DNA of 64,000 bases from Taxillus chinensis (GCA_023512835.1 CM042090.1:58391865-58455864), one strand, 5' to 3'; shown: positions 21,036 through 35,009, numbered from the stretch's first letter. The notes: generated by a model not told the origin, from the sequence alone. Translations and numbers: made by a program.

Positions 21036-23333
21036 ATGGCCGAAGAAAGTAGTATGCTATTCAACACTCGCCTTAACTCCGGAGGTGCACAAGAGCCCAT
21101 CCCAAATCGAAGCAGCAGTGAAAACGTCGACCCACCTCAACCTCGCTGGCCGCCGCTCCTCAACCACGGAGTTCTGGTTTTACATTGACGAAACCGCCCA
21201 AATTCACACCTGAGCTTTTCTCCCAGTGGAAAGCTCGCATGAAGATCTTTATGGTATGCCATGATCATCTCATGTGGCCATGTCTTCATCAGGAGATTCC
21301 AATTCCGATGACTATCGAAGAACATGGAGTTAGGAGGCCAAAGACGGATGCTGAACTTAACAACGATGAAAGAGCCTGGCAGTGCGCTAGCGAAAAGGCT
21401 CTGGCTTATGTTACATCATCCTTGGATTCCGAGGCTTTCACTAATGTCCAGGGTTACACGACAGCAAAAGCCGTTTGGGATAAACTGACAATCCTCTATG
21501 AGGGGAGTCAGTCCCAAATGCAAAATGTGATATGTACTCTCAGGCAAAACTTTGAGAGTTTCAATCATAAACCAGGCAAATCACTCGAAAGCATCTATCG
21601 GAGATTCGGCAAGCTCATTCTTGAGCTGAAGACTGTCAATGAGCATTATTCTCAATCTCAGATCAATGACAAGTTCTTTCGCTCCTTGCCGGATCGATAC
21701 TACTCCAAACAACTCCAGATGCAATCAGACAAAAACTGGCAGTATGTTCCCCTTGAAGAACTATATGGAGAGCTGCAGACTCATGAAGTCAGGTTTAAGT
21801 ACTCTGATCGGGATGAGAAAATAGCTCGGAAAGAAAAGGGGGTAGCTCTCAAAGCTACGGAATGTTTGAACATACTGAGGAATGATGATACGGACGTGTC
21901 CGAGAATTCTGACTCTGACGAGGAGGAGATAGCTCTTCTCGTCAAATCCTTTGAGCGATTCCTACGGAAAAGCAGAAAAGGATTCAGGAGACGCTTATCA
22001 TCATCTTTCCAAAGGAAGGAGAGACCGGAGTCCAGTTCTAAGAATGCTACAACTGTGGGAAAACCGGTCATTAGGCCAAGGAATGCAGATCCCAATCAAA
22101 AGTGGCCGAGAAAAGTGACAAGGTAACTCATCGCCGCTCCACCTCAGACAACAGCAAGAACAAGAGGAAGGCGTTCGTGACAAAGTACATCAGTGGCTCG
22201 GAAGAAGAGGAGGAATCCTCGGATGATGAGCCAACTCCTAAGCCGAACGTCTGCCTCATGGAAAACACTGAGGTACCTTCTATCTCTGAGCTCATGAGTC
22301 AATTAGAATCTCTTATTAGTGAACGTGATCATGAAAAGAATGAGAGACAAATATTTACTCAAATGTACAAAGATGTGGAAAGTCAGAATAAACGCCTTGA
22401 ATTTACTATCACTAGACTTGAAAAGGACATAGCTGACTTCAGAGGAAAATAGGCTTGGTATCATGATCTAAGAGCTGAAAATCATCTGTTAAATACCAAC
22501 CTAACGGGCCTAAAAGTTATTGTGAAACGACTCAAAAACGAACTGGAACAGGAAAGGGGAATAAATCATAAGTGGCTAAAATCCGGGGAAATAGCCTCTA
22601 CTTTTAGGACTGATCCTGACAACATCCGAGTCAAACCTGGCCTAGGCTCAGAACCATCGACTTCCATAGCTCAAGCTACCGAGTGCCCTCCGGATTTCAC
22701 TCCAAAACTAACCAACTTATATCTTGTTAGTACATCTAAACCGTTGGATGGTTTCATTTCAGGTGGCACCATAGTTTATGACTGTGGAGTTAAGGCTATT
22801 ACTGCACTTCCCGAAGTAGTAGCACCCGTAACTAATGATGAAGGGAAGGGCCGCAGCTTAAAGCCAAAACTCGCAAAGACCCAAAAAGAAAGGAAAGGCT
22901 AAGGCCGACGCATCTAGGGCCAAGAGCGCGTCACCCAATCGCAATAGATTAGGCCACGGGAAGTGAAAGTAAAGTCCAAAATCTAAGAGACCTGTATCCC
23001 CTGTTTGTACTTCACATTATAGTGTCTGTTCCATCCGTAGGGAAATTGGTCATTATCACTATGAATGTTGGAGTTTATCCGACAACCGGCTTTGTAATCA
23101 AATTCAATCCAATAAAGATCAGTTTAATAAAAGGGTTTCTTCGAGCAAAACAAAATTTAACCCTCAAAGGAGTGTCTCTCCCAAGAAAACCCAAATAAAA
23201 GAAGCGAGTTGAAACAAACAAGGTAAAGTCAACTTGGAGAGCTAAAAGTCCTAGCAAAATCAAATCCGGAACTGTGACGATCCCGCTTGCTCTCTCTAAC
23301 CGCCCGAAACAAGTTTGGGCACCAAAAGTGTAA
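21036..23333 (+). pseudogene. gag: Copia B gag
   Basis: Start ATG follows AGCA, 60 bases after the LTR. A frameshift near 21175 leads into a 313-codon frame (21185-22126) with KPPKFTPELFSQWKARMK and RRPKTDAELNNDERAWQ. A zinc knuckle of CCHC spacing follows near 22045, all four ligands present but with a stop where the Trp after His would be. Then come an acidic Ser-rich region, a coiled coil (22260-22620; MSQLESLISERDHEKNE) and the end KQVWAPK-V-stop. The length fits the large gag of SIRE-type elements. The TAA at 23331 is matched in element A. Confidence 0.85.
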
Positions 23334-26300
23334 ATCGTTGTCTTTCAGGAGCATCTCTGGAATAGATTGCCGGATCACTTGAAGTTAAAGATCAATCAAA
23401 GCAAGTGGATCCTCGATAGTGGATGCTCCTGGACATATGACGGGTGATCGACTCGCTCGTAGAAGTTAATGAAGAACGAGGTCCATCCGTTTCATATGGT
23501 GACAACAGCAAAGGTAAGACTGTCGGGTATGGCACTTTAACTAACGGCTGTGTATCAATCACAAGAGTTGCACTAGTCGAAGGTTTGAAGCATAATTTGC
23601 TAAGTGTCAGTAATTTATGTGACAAAGGATTCACTGTTTCCTTTATGTCCAACTCCTGTACAGTAAGAGAAAACTTATCCGAAGATATTAAGTTATCCGG
23701 ATCAAGAGATGGGGACATATATTCAGTGGTCTTAAGAAATAATTCTTCCGACCCTGTATGCTTCCTCACTAAAGCTTCAGATGAAGATAGTTGGTTATGG
23801 CACAAGTGATGCGCACATTTAAACTTTAAGACAATGTCTAAATTAGCGTCACTTGATCTTGTCACTGGTCTACGTAAACTCAAATTCTCCAGAGACACTC
23901 TCTGTCGAGAATGCCAACTGGGCAAACAGACCAAACATAGCTTTAAGAGCAAATCAGTTAATTCAATAACCGCTCCTCTACAACTTCTTCATATGGACCT
24001 ATGTGGTCCTATATCTGTTCCGTCACTAGCTGGTGCGAGATATACCCTAGTGGTTATCGATGATTTCACCAGATACACATGGGTGATGTTCTTGAAATCA
24101 AAGGATCAAACTTTTGAGCATCTAGTAGATCTCTTCAACCTGGATAAGCAACTCACAAGGACCGAGCATAAAGTGCATCAGGAGTGATCATGGTACGAGA
24201 ATTTGACTTTTCAGAAATGAGATCATATTGTTTCGAACAGGGCATACAAGATGACTTCTCTCGCTCCCAAAACTCCACAACAAAATGGAGTAGCCGAGCG
24301 CAAAAATCGTACTCTAGTTGAAGCTGGTAGATCCATGTTAGCAGGGGCAACGTTTCCTCTCGTCTATGGGTTGAAGCTGTGTCCACCGCCTGCTATGTTC
24401 GGAACGGAACTCTAATAAATAAATCTACCATGAAAACACCCTATGAGATGTGGAGAGGACGAAACGTTCAATTTCACATTTCAGAGCTTTTGGGTGTACT
24501 TGCTATATATTGATAAATGGCAAAGAGACCCGGAATAAATTTGAACCAAAATCCGATGATGGGATTTTTGTCGGGTACTCGAAGACATAGCAAGGCTTAT
24601 CGGGTCTTCAATAGAAAACTTTTTAAAGTTGAAGAATCTATCCATGTGACTTTTGATGAAGCTAACCTTGATTGGTCAAAAGTCGGTTCTTCAAGTTCTA
24701 ATGTGCAGGTCATGGACAACAACGTCGATTATTCGAATTTTATGAATGTTCCTGTTACACATCTTGACAAACCATGTGGCATCAGCGAAGCACAACGAAA
24801 ATATATGGATGATGCTACGGATGACTCGGACTTCGGATTACCATTTAGCTCCGGACATACTCCTATGGATATCCAAAATTCCGGAGCACCTTCAAGTTCG
24901 TCCTGGACTAGTTAACACTCGAAAGAAACAAGTGTTAAAGAACCTTCTAGTTCAACCGTACCTTTCAATACGGAAACATCTAGTCCGGACGAAGCTCAAC
25001 CAGCGGATGCAACTGAACCACCTAATCTGGAAGAGCTTCAAATTGTTCAAGATCATCCATCACATGCACAGAATTACAGATGGACCCGAAACTATCCCTC
25101 GGATCAAGTGATTGGTGATCCTCTTGTTGGTGTAAGAACAAGAGCAGCCACCTCCAACATGAGTCTTTACTCGTGTTTTCTATCTCAAATAGAACCAAAG
25201 GTGGTAGATGAAGCTCTTCAGGATTGAAATTGGATAGAAGCCATGCAAGAAGAGCTGAATCAATTTAAGAGAAATAATGTGTGGACCTTAGTACCAAGCC
25301 CTAAGTCTCAGCAAGTCATTGGTGTTAAATGGGTGTTCCGAAACAAGCTTGATACGGATGGAATTGTAATCCGGAACAAAGCCGGACTGGTAGCCAAAGA
25401 GTATCGTCAAGAAGAAGGAATAGACTATGATGAGACCTTTGCTCCAGTAGCAAGACTTGAGGCAATCCGGATGTTTCTGGCGTATGCTTCATATGAAAAC
25501 TTCATAGTTTATCAAATGGACGTCAAGAGCGCATTCCTGAATGGAGATCTTCAAGAGGAGGTTTATGTAGAACAACCTCCCGGTTTCATTGAACCTAGAG
25601 CACGGGACATCTAGTCTACAAACTTCGGAAAGCTTTATATGGTTTGAAGCAAGCTCCAAGAGCCTGGTACGACACATTGTCGAATTCATACTTGCTCACA
25701 ACTTCCAAAAAGGGAAGATTGACACCACCTTATTTCTACGAAAAGAGAAAGGACACACTCTAATCGTACGGATATACGTGGATGATATCATTTTCGGATC
25801 AACGAATCCGAAGCTTTGTGAGGAGTTCGCTAAGTTGATGACAGGCAAGTTTGAGATGAGCATGATGGGAGAACTGTCCTACTTCCTCGGAATAGAAGTT
25901 AAACAATTGAAGGAAGGAATCTTCATTAATCAAGCTAAGTACACTCGCGATCTTATTAAGAAGTTTGGTATGGAAGGTTCATCTCCCGTCAAAACTCCCA
26001 TGCTGTCGGTGCCAAGTTAGATCCTGATGTGGACGGCATATCGGTAAATGTGATCGACTACGAGAGGGATGATAGGATCCTTGTTTGTATCTCCATGACA
26101 AGTCGCCCAGACATTATGTTTGCAACTTGCATTTGTGCACGCTATCAGGCGAATCCCAAGGAGTCACATATGCTTCATGTTAAACGGATATTAAGATATC
26201 TCAAGGGAACGATGAATTTGGGACTCGGTACCCAAAGGAGTCAAACTTCACCTTATCCGGATACTTTGATGCCAACTTCGTTGGATGTCGCATCGACAAG

Positions 26301-26724
26301 AAGAGCACAAGTGGTACATGTCGTTTCTTGGAAATAGATTGATCTCATGGTTCAGAAGAAGCAGAATTCCGTATCAACCTCTACTCGCCGAGGCGGAATA
26401 TATAGCTGTCGGGAGTTGCTTTGCGCACGACTACTCTAGATGCAAAGTCAACTTATCGACTACGGTTTCACCATGTCATCTATTCCACTTTACTACGACA
26501 ACACTAGTGCAATTGCTATTAGCAACAATCCTGCCATGCACCCTAAGACGAAGCATATTGAAGTGAGGTATCACTTCATACGCGACCATGTTCTCAAACA
26601 TCACATTTCACTGGAACATGTTGCTACTGAAGATTAACTGGCAGACATACTTACAAAGCCCCTACCTGATGCAAGATTCTCGGAACTACTCTTCCGATTA
26701 GGTATGCTTGACTTCTCTGCATAG
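23334..26724 (+). pseudogene. pol: Copia B pol: protease, integrase, reverse transcriptase, RNase H
   Basis: Domain order is that of Ty1/copia. The protease active site SKWILDSGCS is at about 23400, with a frameshift just after it. The GAG-pre-integrase segment with CRECQLGKQTKHSFKSKS is near 23910, and integrase core MDLCGPIS near 23990. The second and third acidic blocks (24180-24320) are split by indels. RT has [31 protein letters not shown] and an intact [11 protein letters not shown] near 25780. RNase H ends LADILTKPLP and GMLDFSA before TAG at 26722. Around ten frameshifts or stops break the chain. Confidence 0.88.
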
Positions 26725-28381
26725 CTTCACATTTAAATTACCCAACAGTATACTTACTTTCAGAACATGCATTGTGCTTTTATTGAAAGTGGAAGATACA
26801 TACCGATTTTAATGCCGATCATACTTATCGATTAATGGCTTCATGCTTCGATATTAATATCAACTTCATATTGGGAGGATGCTTGCGTTTTCCGATGAAG
26901 TCGTTTAAGCTAATATGATTTACCTCCTTCCGGTTTCATGATCTTAATTTCCACTAATCACCACATGACAATAGCATGTTCATTTAGATTACTCTATTAA
27001 CATGTATAGTTGAAGAAATGAAATGGGTTAGCTCGGAATGCCTGGTGGATGAATACTCAATCGCAAGTCTGGTCAGCTTCTGAAGTATAGTTTTCTAATA
27101 AGATAGCTGATCTTGAATTCTATAAACCGGAAATGTCAACCTGAGAGGATTGCACAATCTACGGGGAGAAAATGCTCTATATATTATTCAAGAATACCCC
27201 CGTATATGTCTCATGACCTCTTTCCTGGCTGTTTATTTGAGGGGGAGCGTTTCATTGAGAGGATTAAATGATCTACGGGGGAGCAAGTAATGAACCCCTA
27301 ATATGTCTCGGATACTCCCTCCTGTAAACTTTTACTTCCGGATCTGGCTGGACATGCTTGTTTTGGATCGAAAAGTGGCATGCTTGGATGTATTTTCTTT
27401 CTTCAACCATGCATTTTAATCGGATAATCACCGCTTACTTTTGACATGTGTTCGCTTCCTCATTTTTCACTCATGAATCCTAAGTTGGCCAAATCATATG
27501 ATCTTTAATTAATCTTAGCTACATTGTTCAGCAAGACGGTTTCTTTATGTTGACCTATATGAACTTGTGTATTGTTATCCGACATATGCCCCGATTCAAG
27601 TAATATTGATCATTCTCACGTATGTATATGTCTCTCGCATGCTTAGTAATGTATAAGTTTTGTTTCTCATTAGTTCGGATTATGTCGTTTTTCACCGATT
27701 ATTTTCCCTAATCCGTACTAATCCTTGCCTGTTAGGTTTTTGTATTTTCGGTTCATTTTTTAGCTATAGGTTCATATTCTCTTTGTAACCGTATCGATGA
27801 ATCTAGTCCATAGTCTTGGATTTGAAGTGTTGTGGTACTTCTCTTCTCTACGACTTATTGACTGCAAAGGAATCTACTTTACTCTCTCGCCGAACTCTGT
27901 ATACTACGGACACGGTCTACTTTTCATCCGGATACTCTTCCTCGACTATTATTTACTCCAGATGATTGTCGGTTCATTCCTCCGAACTCCTGACACAGTC
28001 TCATTGCGACAATCCATGTCTTCCTATGTGTCACGTGCTTTTGAGGAGGAATCATGATGATTCATTAAATGCTAATCTCGGGATACACACACACTTCTCT
28101 TGAATGGCAACCAGTGTTACACTTATTTAGTCCTACGATCTCCACGACATCGTTTCATTCGGAGGCGCATCGATATCCAGACTCATGACATCAGCCTGTC
28201 AAGCGGGTCCCTGTTTCACTCGCCATTTCCTAGACCCACTGACATTTGCGGACTCAGTCTTATATGTTCTGGTCATTCCTGCGAAGCACGAGTATTGCTC
28301 ATTTCAAATCCCTAAACCTCTCGTTGCTCCTTCCATCGCCAAGACCTCACCTTTCCTCTTATCCTTCAAATTTCATCTGCA
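26725..28381 (+). other. Copia B spacer between pol and env-position gene
   Basis: No conserved protein is seen. Three purine tracts resemble PPTs: ACGGGGAGAAAATG near 27160, GAGGGGGAGCG near 27240 and ACGGGGGAGCAAG near 27275. Toward the end the sequence becomes promoter-like, with CTTATATG near 28258, CCCTAAACC near 28308 and a CT-rich leader, matching the better-kept promoter-like segment of element A (44806-44926). Confidence 0.6.
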
Positions 28382-31129
28382 ATGGCACCCGAATATCTCT
28401 TTCCAGCATTAATCCCGGCCATCCGGTTGATTGGAGTGCTGTCTCTAATCCTCCGGATTGGTTTTTCCAGCTTCGCCCTCTCTTTAAAGCCTCGCATATA
28501 CTTAACCTCGATCTCCAATCCCGTCGATCTTCTTATCGACGACATCATTGAGTATTACCAACGGATTCGCCGCACCACCGATTCTATAATCTCCAATGTC
28601 TGCGGTGAATCCATCACCATCACTCCGGCCGTTCTCCTCGCTGCTCTCTACCTACCTCTTGGTGAACCACAGCGCCTAGATGCCGATCCAATGGCGGCTT
28701 TTATGGGTTGCACACAAAAGGGCAAGGAATACAAGGTGAAATCCTTCCAAGGTCGCTATCGATGTATGGCGACCATCTTGAGTCGATGCTTATTGGCTCG
28801 CACATCCGCCCTCGACTCCGTTCCGTACGACCTTCTCCTGGCCATGTACGGCGTTTTTGAAGGTCTTCCGATGGATTGGGGGATGTTCTTGTTTCGGTTT
28901 GCTCGCAGAATGGTCCCAAGAACCGTTCCTTCGGGCGCATCTTCAGGCATTGTCTTCCGGCATGTTAATCCGGACCATTTCACCCGATATGATCTTGTTC
29001 CATTTCCTTCGACTTATTACTTTCGTTATCTTACGCCGAATGGGAACATGACAGCCCGCCGACCATCCGCGGCTCTCCGCATTCTCCTGCCTCGGAACAA
29101 CAAGGTAGTTCGTTGGTCACCCCTCCGACGCCCAAGCCCCCGACATCGGTTCGCACCCGATCCTCCCGGATTCGGTGCCATACAGACCTTCTCATTCTCG
29201 GGCCTCCCAAGACAAGCGTTCGTGCCGATCCATCCAAGGTTGCGGGGCCATCTCAGCCAGGTGCCCCTAAAGTTGTTTCCTCGGCCCCCTCTGCTGCGGA
29301 TGCCCCCACTCCCTCCTCCTCCTCCGCCGTTGTCGCTACGGTTGATACTGCTGTTGCGGCCGCCATTGCCGATGTCCTGGCCTCTTCTCCGGAAGCCCCT
29401 TTGCCTCCCCTACCTCAACCCCCCGAGATTACCTTGACCATCTCTCCGCCGACACCTTAACGGACCTATGGCTTCGTTTTAGCCTTGCCCACACCGCCTC
29501 CATTCCCGACAACGATCTCCGGGGTGTTTTACACACGACATACCCAATCCCCGGGAGACAATGATCATGTAGAACCTGGATCACGGCTTTCTTACGCCGG
29601 CCTCCATTCCGGATGTGGCGTTCACTACTCCCTCCAGCCCCAGTCCATTCCGCCCGGGGTCCTTCTCCTGCTAAGGCTGGCCCCTCTTCTCCCGCTCGCC
29701 GCCATTCCCGTGGTTGACCTTCTGGTCAAAGCAGGTCACCGCCTCCGGATGCCTCCGATGCTCCGGATGCCCCCTCTTGCTGCTTCGCTGCTGATACTCC
29801 TGCGGACTCCTCTGCCCAGCGCACTCCCGCTCCTGTTCATGCGGGGGAGTCCTCCAAAGCTCCGGAGTTAGTCCTTGGGCGTGCCTCATTTGGAACGGTT
29901 CACTCCGATGCTGTGCTCTCCGCCTAGCTGGACCGACAGGCCCAGGCTCAAAGCGCCCAAATTTCCGCCATCGCTGCCAAGGTTGATGCACTCGGCGCCC
30001 AACTCCTCTCCGCTCTCACTGACTCCTCCACTTCAATGGAGCAGAAAATGGATCTCGTCGCCTCGTCCGTCCATTCATTGTCTACCTCCTTCGCGGACCT
30101 GGTGCACACGATGGCTCGTCCTCCCGTTGCTTCCCGGTGATCTGCCAAACTGGGGGAGAAAGTGTCATCTGATCCGTCTGCCCCTTCTGCTCCTTCTGCA
30201 CCACAACCATCTTCTCGGACTGAGAAGCGGCCTGCCACTTCAGTGCTTCAGAGAGTTCAAATTCCCAAACGAAGTCGCTTCTCTCAACCAAGCTCCTCTA
30301 CTGCTGCTCCAGCTCCTCCTCCATCCTCCTCACCCGCAGCCGACACCTTCCTCCCATCATATGCGGCGTGTTATCCTTCTGATGCGGATGGAAGTGTTCG
30401 CAAAGCAATGAAGTCCTATGCAGCGTCTTCCGCTGAGAGAAGATGTCTTTCTGAAATGTACCCTTTCTCCCCGGATGACATTCAGACTCTTTGTTCGAAG
30501 AAAGGACTCTTTACTACGAAGACATTGACAACTTCTCGAGGGTCGCTAAAATAGAGATGAGGCTGTTTCCATCTCTATACAAGGACGGGCACTTGTTTGA
30601 AGTTCGCCGTGTTGGAATGAAGGTTATCTTCCCAGGTGCGGATCTAATTCAGTCCTTCATCGACGGAACTACCGAGGATAGCAAGCCATGGAAAACTCTC
30701 TCAACTATCCTCATTCCGTACCGGATCATGTCATCACACTTCATGATGGTGTCTTCATGATTCAGTCCAAGAAAATGATTCTCATTGATTCTCATCAGAT
30801 AGTGGAGCACTTTGTAAGAAAGAATCAATGGGAACCACCGTGTCTCAGCCGATCAAGTCGTGAAGAAAGCCGGTTTATATGAAGAGTTGGGCATCACACC
30901 CTTGGGTCTAATTGAGAAGTCGAAGGCGACATTCCGGGGCAAGAAGCAAGTGCCACAACACTGGATGGAGATAGGCAAGGGGCCTTTGTCTCGTTACTTC
31001 ATCAAGTCATTTTTGACTGTGGACAAATCGTGGAGCCAACACACTACTTATACGATGAAGTAGACAATGGAGCTTAGAGAGAAGGTAGCAACTATGATCT
31101 TCAAGTATAGTAAGCCTTATGTACCTTAG
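28382..31129 (+). pseudogene. Copia B env-position gene: transposon-type N-domain plus Ulp1-like protease, decayed
   Basis: Reading frames shift several times but follow the element A gene throughout. The N-terminal domain has DIIEYYQRIRR, ITITPAVLLAALYLP and FVPYDLL-like text near 28530-28860, resembling the plant-transposon/env-like domain of Athila elements. A Pro/Ser/Ala linker follows (29110-30150), then a nuclear-signal-like IPKRSRF near 30265, then the protease region with SKPWKTLSTILIPYR, SSHF (catalytic His) and ILIDSHQ (catalytic Asp) near 30690-30800. At the position of the catalytic Cys the codon is CAA (30976-30978). The tail IFKYSKPYVP ends at 31127-31129. Likely a dead copy. 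Confidence 0.8.
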
Positions 31130-31272
31130 TGAAAATCTTGTATTAAGGCTGAATTGTACTTAGTTGCTGATAAATGAAATTGGTTGTGATGCGTATTTCG
31201 TATGTTATCTTTTTGCACTACTTACCAGATCGGATTACAAAGGGTTTGGGCATATCCATAATTGGGGGAGAT
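31130..31272 (+). other. Copia B 3' untranslated segment and polypurine tract
   Basis: It ends ATTGGGGGAGAT directly before the LTR at 31273, the expected plus-strand priming tract. Element A has the counterpart TTGGAGGAGAT before each of its LTR starts. Confidence 0.75.
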
Positions 31273-32637
31273 TGTTGGATCAAACCCAGAATTTGGATAA
31301 TGCTGATAAAGCCTTATGTAATTTGATCTGAGATCTCTTGTGTTTATTTGATCGTTGCAGAGGATATGTTATTAATCCGGAGATACACTCGTGAGAGCAA
31401 AGCTAAGGACAGGATACATAATCCTGATCCGGACAAGAGTGAGTGTCGTCAAACACTTGGTAAATAACCAAGTCATCAATACATACGGAATAAGGAACAT
31501 TCGTGCGGACTAAGAACTTAAAAGCTACGGATCCAGAATATGTTCTTAAGTACCTCAAACGGACCTAGTCAAACTAATACGGAGTACGGAAGTATTGATG
31601 CGGAATAAGGATCCAAGCCTTTATTCGCACGGAGTAAGGAAATTAGATGCGGAGTAAGGAATCCGGACAACTTACTCATACGGAGTAAGGAAGCGCTAGT
31701 ACGGAGTAAGCACTCCGATCCCTTAGACTCGCCCGGAGTAAGGAACTTACATACGGAGTAAGGAATTTACATACGGAGTAAGGAACTTACATGCGGAGTA
31801 AGGAAGCACTGATATGGAATAAGTCATCCAACTTTTCAAGACTCACCCGGAGTAAGGAACTTACATACGGAGTAAGGAATTTACATACAGAGTAAGGAAC
31901 TTACATGCGGAGTAAGGAAGCGCTGACACGGACTAAGCATTCCAGTACTAAACAGATACGGAGTAAGCAACCACTGACACGGAGTAAGGTTCCGAGCTTC
32001 TTTAGCAACGGAGTAAGGAGAATTACACCGGACCAAGAAGATACTACTTTAACTCACCGCATTTAAAGTTATCGGCTCGTAGCGTCCCGATGTACGACAA
32101 ATTTATTGAGAACCCGAAGAATCGTACATGTGGATCGTCCGAATATGTGGACACAACCTGAATTGTATTTGGGAACTCACAAACGCACTTATACTCTTCA
32201 AACCCAAGATCTTGAGCTCCACAAACCGCAGCTAATCAAGGCAGAGAGATTACCGAGGAATAGTTAGTCTTGAACGAATTCGGAACTACGAGTTCCAAGT
32301 TTGACTCTTAGGAATGGTTGTATAAATATTCATACTTGTATATTTGTAAGGGTGTGTGATACAGTGCGAAAAAGCCTGAATTAATCCTATGTATGCACAA
32401 GAGCTCAAGGACAAAATCCAGGCTAGTGTGTGAATCCGTTTGTAAAACAGAGTGTAAGAGAGTTGCTTCTATTTTGTTGTAATTATCTCTTGATAATAAA
32501 ACAAAATACTTCCATTATCTGGTTATCTTCCGCAGTGATCCTATCACTTAACTAGATCAGTGCAGTGCCTTAAAAGAGTTAGAAAAGAGTTTCGATAAGA
32601 GCCTATTCACCCCCCTCTAGGCTCCAAGGGACCATCA
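31273..32637 (+). repeat. Copia element B 3' LTR
   Basis: It is 1365 bp with the same ends and internal motif array as the 5' LTR. Differences seen by eye are scattered substitutions and short indels. It is followed by ATAGC, the target duplication. Confidence 0.93.
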
Positions 32638-32820
32638 ATAGCCCACAGCAACGATAGGCTTGAACTAAAAATGGAAAGCCCTCAGCAACGATAGGCTTAA
32701 ATTGAAAATGGAAAGCCCACAACAGCGATAGGCTTAAATCGAAAATGGATAGCCCACAGCAACGATAGGCTTAAATTGAAAATGGAAAAGCCCACAGCAA
32801 TGATAGGCTTAAACTGGAAA
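32638..32820 (-). repeat. Minisatellite of Tat element D, right part
   Basis: About five units of the same repeat as 18617-19613 continue after copia B. The first five bases ATAGC are the duplicated target. Confidence 0.9.
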
Positions 32821-33746
32821 GATTTATTAGAGACATCGATTGGTATTTGGGGGAAATGCTTTAAGGAATTGGTGAGTTTGGGAAGTAACCCAATTTAAGC
32901 TCCCTCTACGAGTTCACTCAAGGAGATCGCTCTACGAGGTGACCCAAAATGGGAAAAAGTTTTTTCAAGTGCCAAAAGGATGCGTTTAAAGCTTGGGGAA
33001 TTTGGAAAGAAAGAGTTGTACAGTTGAACCAAAGAAAGCTAGGATCGCTTGATGAGAGGCTTGTTGGGTATGCTCCTAGGATCTTCAGAGGCGGCAACAT
33101 TCCTGAAATTACAGAGTATGCTAAATGTATGCAAATAATGCATGGACTGCAATATGTTGTATGTGGAGATGCATAAACCTCAATTTGTGGTAAAATATGA
33201 TGCTATGTGATGCAATGTGATGTATGTATTGAGGATTTGGCCGTTGTTGGAGAGGTCGGCTCATTCGGCTTGTTGGGGAACGATGTTCTCTTCGGATGGG
33301 GAGTCCGTCTTGTCTTTACCGGGGAACTCCCTTTTGTGCATGAAGGGTCTTGTTAAATTGAGCTTCACCATATTTGGAGCCCGACTTGACGGTATCTCTT
33401 GGGGGACAATGACATTTTGTGGAGATATGAGTACTCCGAGTAGGGGAACCTAATCGATAAATAGAATCACAAGTCTTTTAAAAAGCATAATATACAAATT
33501 TGATTCGAGCGTGCCGCAGGTTTGACCAAGTCTTCTCTTGTTCGCCGCCATTGTTTTCGGATGATGTTGTCTCCACTATTTGCAAAGGACCTGATTTGTT
33601 GTGGTCTTGATTCTTTTAGATTCGATCGATTGGTTTCACCCTTCAAAATTTATTTGTTGGCTTTGTATTTTACCCTTGGTGCCCTTTCGGGTTTTCACCA
33701 AGTCCGCTCATTACAGGAATGAGAATCTTGTGAGGAGGTATGAGAG
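32821..33746 (-). other. Tat element D untranslated region, no gene seen
   Basis: Inverted and diverged relative of 4438-5672. It includes one copy of the GCACCAAGGGTAAAATAC block (33660-33710). Plus-strand open frames here are reverse reads of untranslated sequence. Confidence 0.6.
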
Positions 33747-34990
33747 TTAAGCATAAAACTTTTTAACGGCGTCGCTATTCACCTGGATTAGGAAGCTCAT
33801 CTCCGTCCATTTTAGCAAGGATCAATGCGCCTCCCGAGAATGCTTTTTCCACAACATATGGGCCTTCATAATTGGGAGTCCACTTGCCTCTAGGGTCGTA
33901 TTGAATTGGCAAGATCTTCTTGAGAACAAGATCACCTTCTTGAAAGCTTCGGGCTTCACTTTTTTATTGTAATTGTTCATCATTCTCTGTTGATCTCGCT
34001 GTCCTCTCGCAAACCGCCGCCAAGCGCTCGCCTTCAATTAAATTCAACTGTTCATAACGACTTTGGACCCATTCCGCCTCCTCGAGCCGAGTATCCTTAA
34101 GCACTCGGAGGGAAGGTATCTCCACTTCGACTGGTAGAACCGCTTCCATGCCATAGACCAAAGAAAACGGAGTTTCCCCAATCGATGTACGCACTGAGGT
34201 ACGATAGGCATGCAAAGCGTAAGGTAGCTTTTCGTGCCAGTCTTTGTATGTTTCAGTCATCTTTCTGATAATGTTTTTGATGTTCTTGTTGGCTGCTTCG
34301 ACTGCTCCATTCATCTTTGGGCGATAGGGGGTCGAGTTGCGGTGTTGAATTTTGTATGTTTCACACAACCTCCCTATCATCCGGCTGTTTAAATTGGCAG
34401 CATTGTCAGTTATGATCTGTTCAGGAAGCCCATATTGGCATATGATGTTGTTTTGCATAAATCGAAGTACCACACTGTGTGACGTTAGCATATGATGCTT
34501 CTTCCACCCACTTGGTGAAGTAATCAATGGCTACCAAAATGAAACGATGACCATTGGAAGCTTTTGGAGTTATTGGTCCGATAACGTCAATGCCCCAAAG
34601 TGAGAACGGCCATGGGGAGACCATCACATGTAGTTTGGACGACGGTACTTGAATCTTGTTGCCATAAATTTGACACTTGAGGCATTTGCGCACATATTCA
34701 ATGCAATCTTTTTCCATGGTGACCTAATAATAGCCCATTCGCATGATTTGTCTTGTTAACGCATGTCCATCTGCATGTGAACCACATTCCCCTTCGTGCA
34801 CTTCTTTCATGATTTGTGTTGATTCTTCTTTTGCCACACACCGCAATAACACCATGTCGTGGTTTCTCTTATACGTAAATTCAGCCATCAATATAATAGT
34901 TGGACGCCGACCTTCAGATATTTCTCTTATCAGATTCAGTGGCCCCTGCTGGGTATTCTTGCTTAAGCAAATATTGTTTAACGTCCTCAA
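33747..34990 (-). pseudogene. pol: Tat element D integrase and pol C-terminus
   Basis: From the right it reads a short linker with FTYKRNHDMVLLRCVA, then the zinc-binding domain (HEGECGSHADGH and CLKCQ), then the core with GIDVIGPITPKASNGHR, IITDNAANLNS and NGAVEAANKN, giving the D,D,E set. The C-terminal domain follows with SLVYGMEAVLPVEVEIPSLR and, after frameshifts near 33965, sequence equivalent to the pol tail of element C, ending at the TAA 33747-33749. The shift near 34475 also breaks it. Upstream pol and gag are deleted. The motifs are those of the Tat lineage (Ogre/Retand type). Confidence 0.85.
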
Positions 34991-35009
34991 ACCAAGGTTT
35001 TTCTTCAGT

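Larger units (their letters stand above)
19614..32637 (+). mobile_element. SIRE/Maximus-like Ty1/copia element B with Ulp1-type gene, complete
   Basis: ATAGC flanks both ends (19609-19613 and 32638-32642). It is 13024 bp with LTRs of 1362 and 1365 bp that look closely similar by eye, so it is the youngest large insertion. Order: 5' LTR, primer site, gag (21036-23333), pol (23334-26724), spacer, env-position gene (28382-31129), PPT, 3' LTR. Coding regions are broken but the structure is intact. Confidence 0.93.

Noticed and set aside
26725..28381. Host gene between pol and the Ulp1 gene in copia B
   Set aside because: No conserved domain, and the matching stretch of copia A has different open frames; only the promoter-like end is conserved.
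29113..29871. Separate proline-rich genes
   Set aside because: They are out-of-frame reads of the Pro/Ser/Ala linker of the copia B env-position gene.
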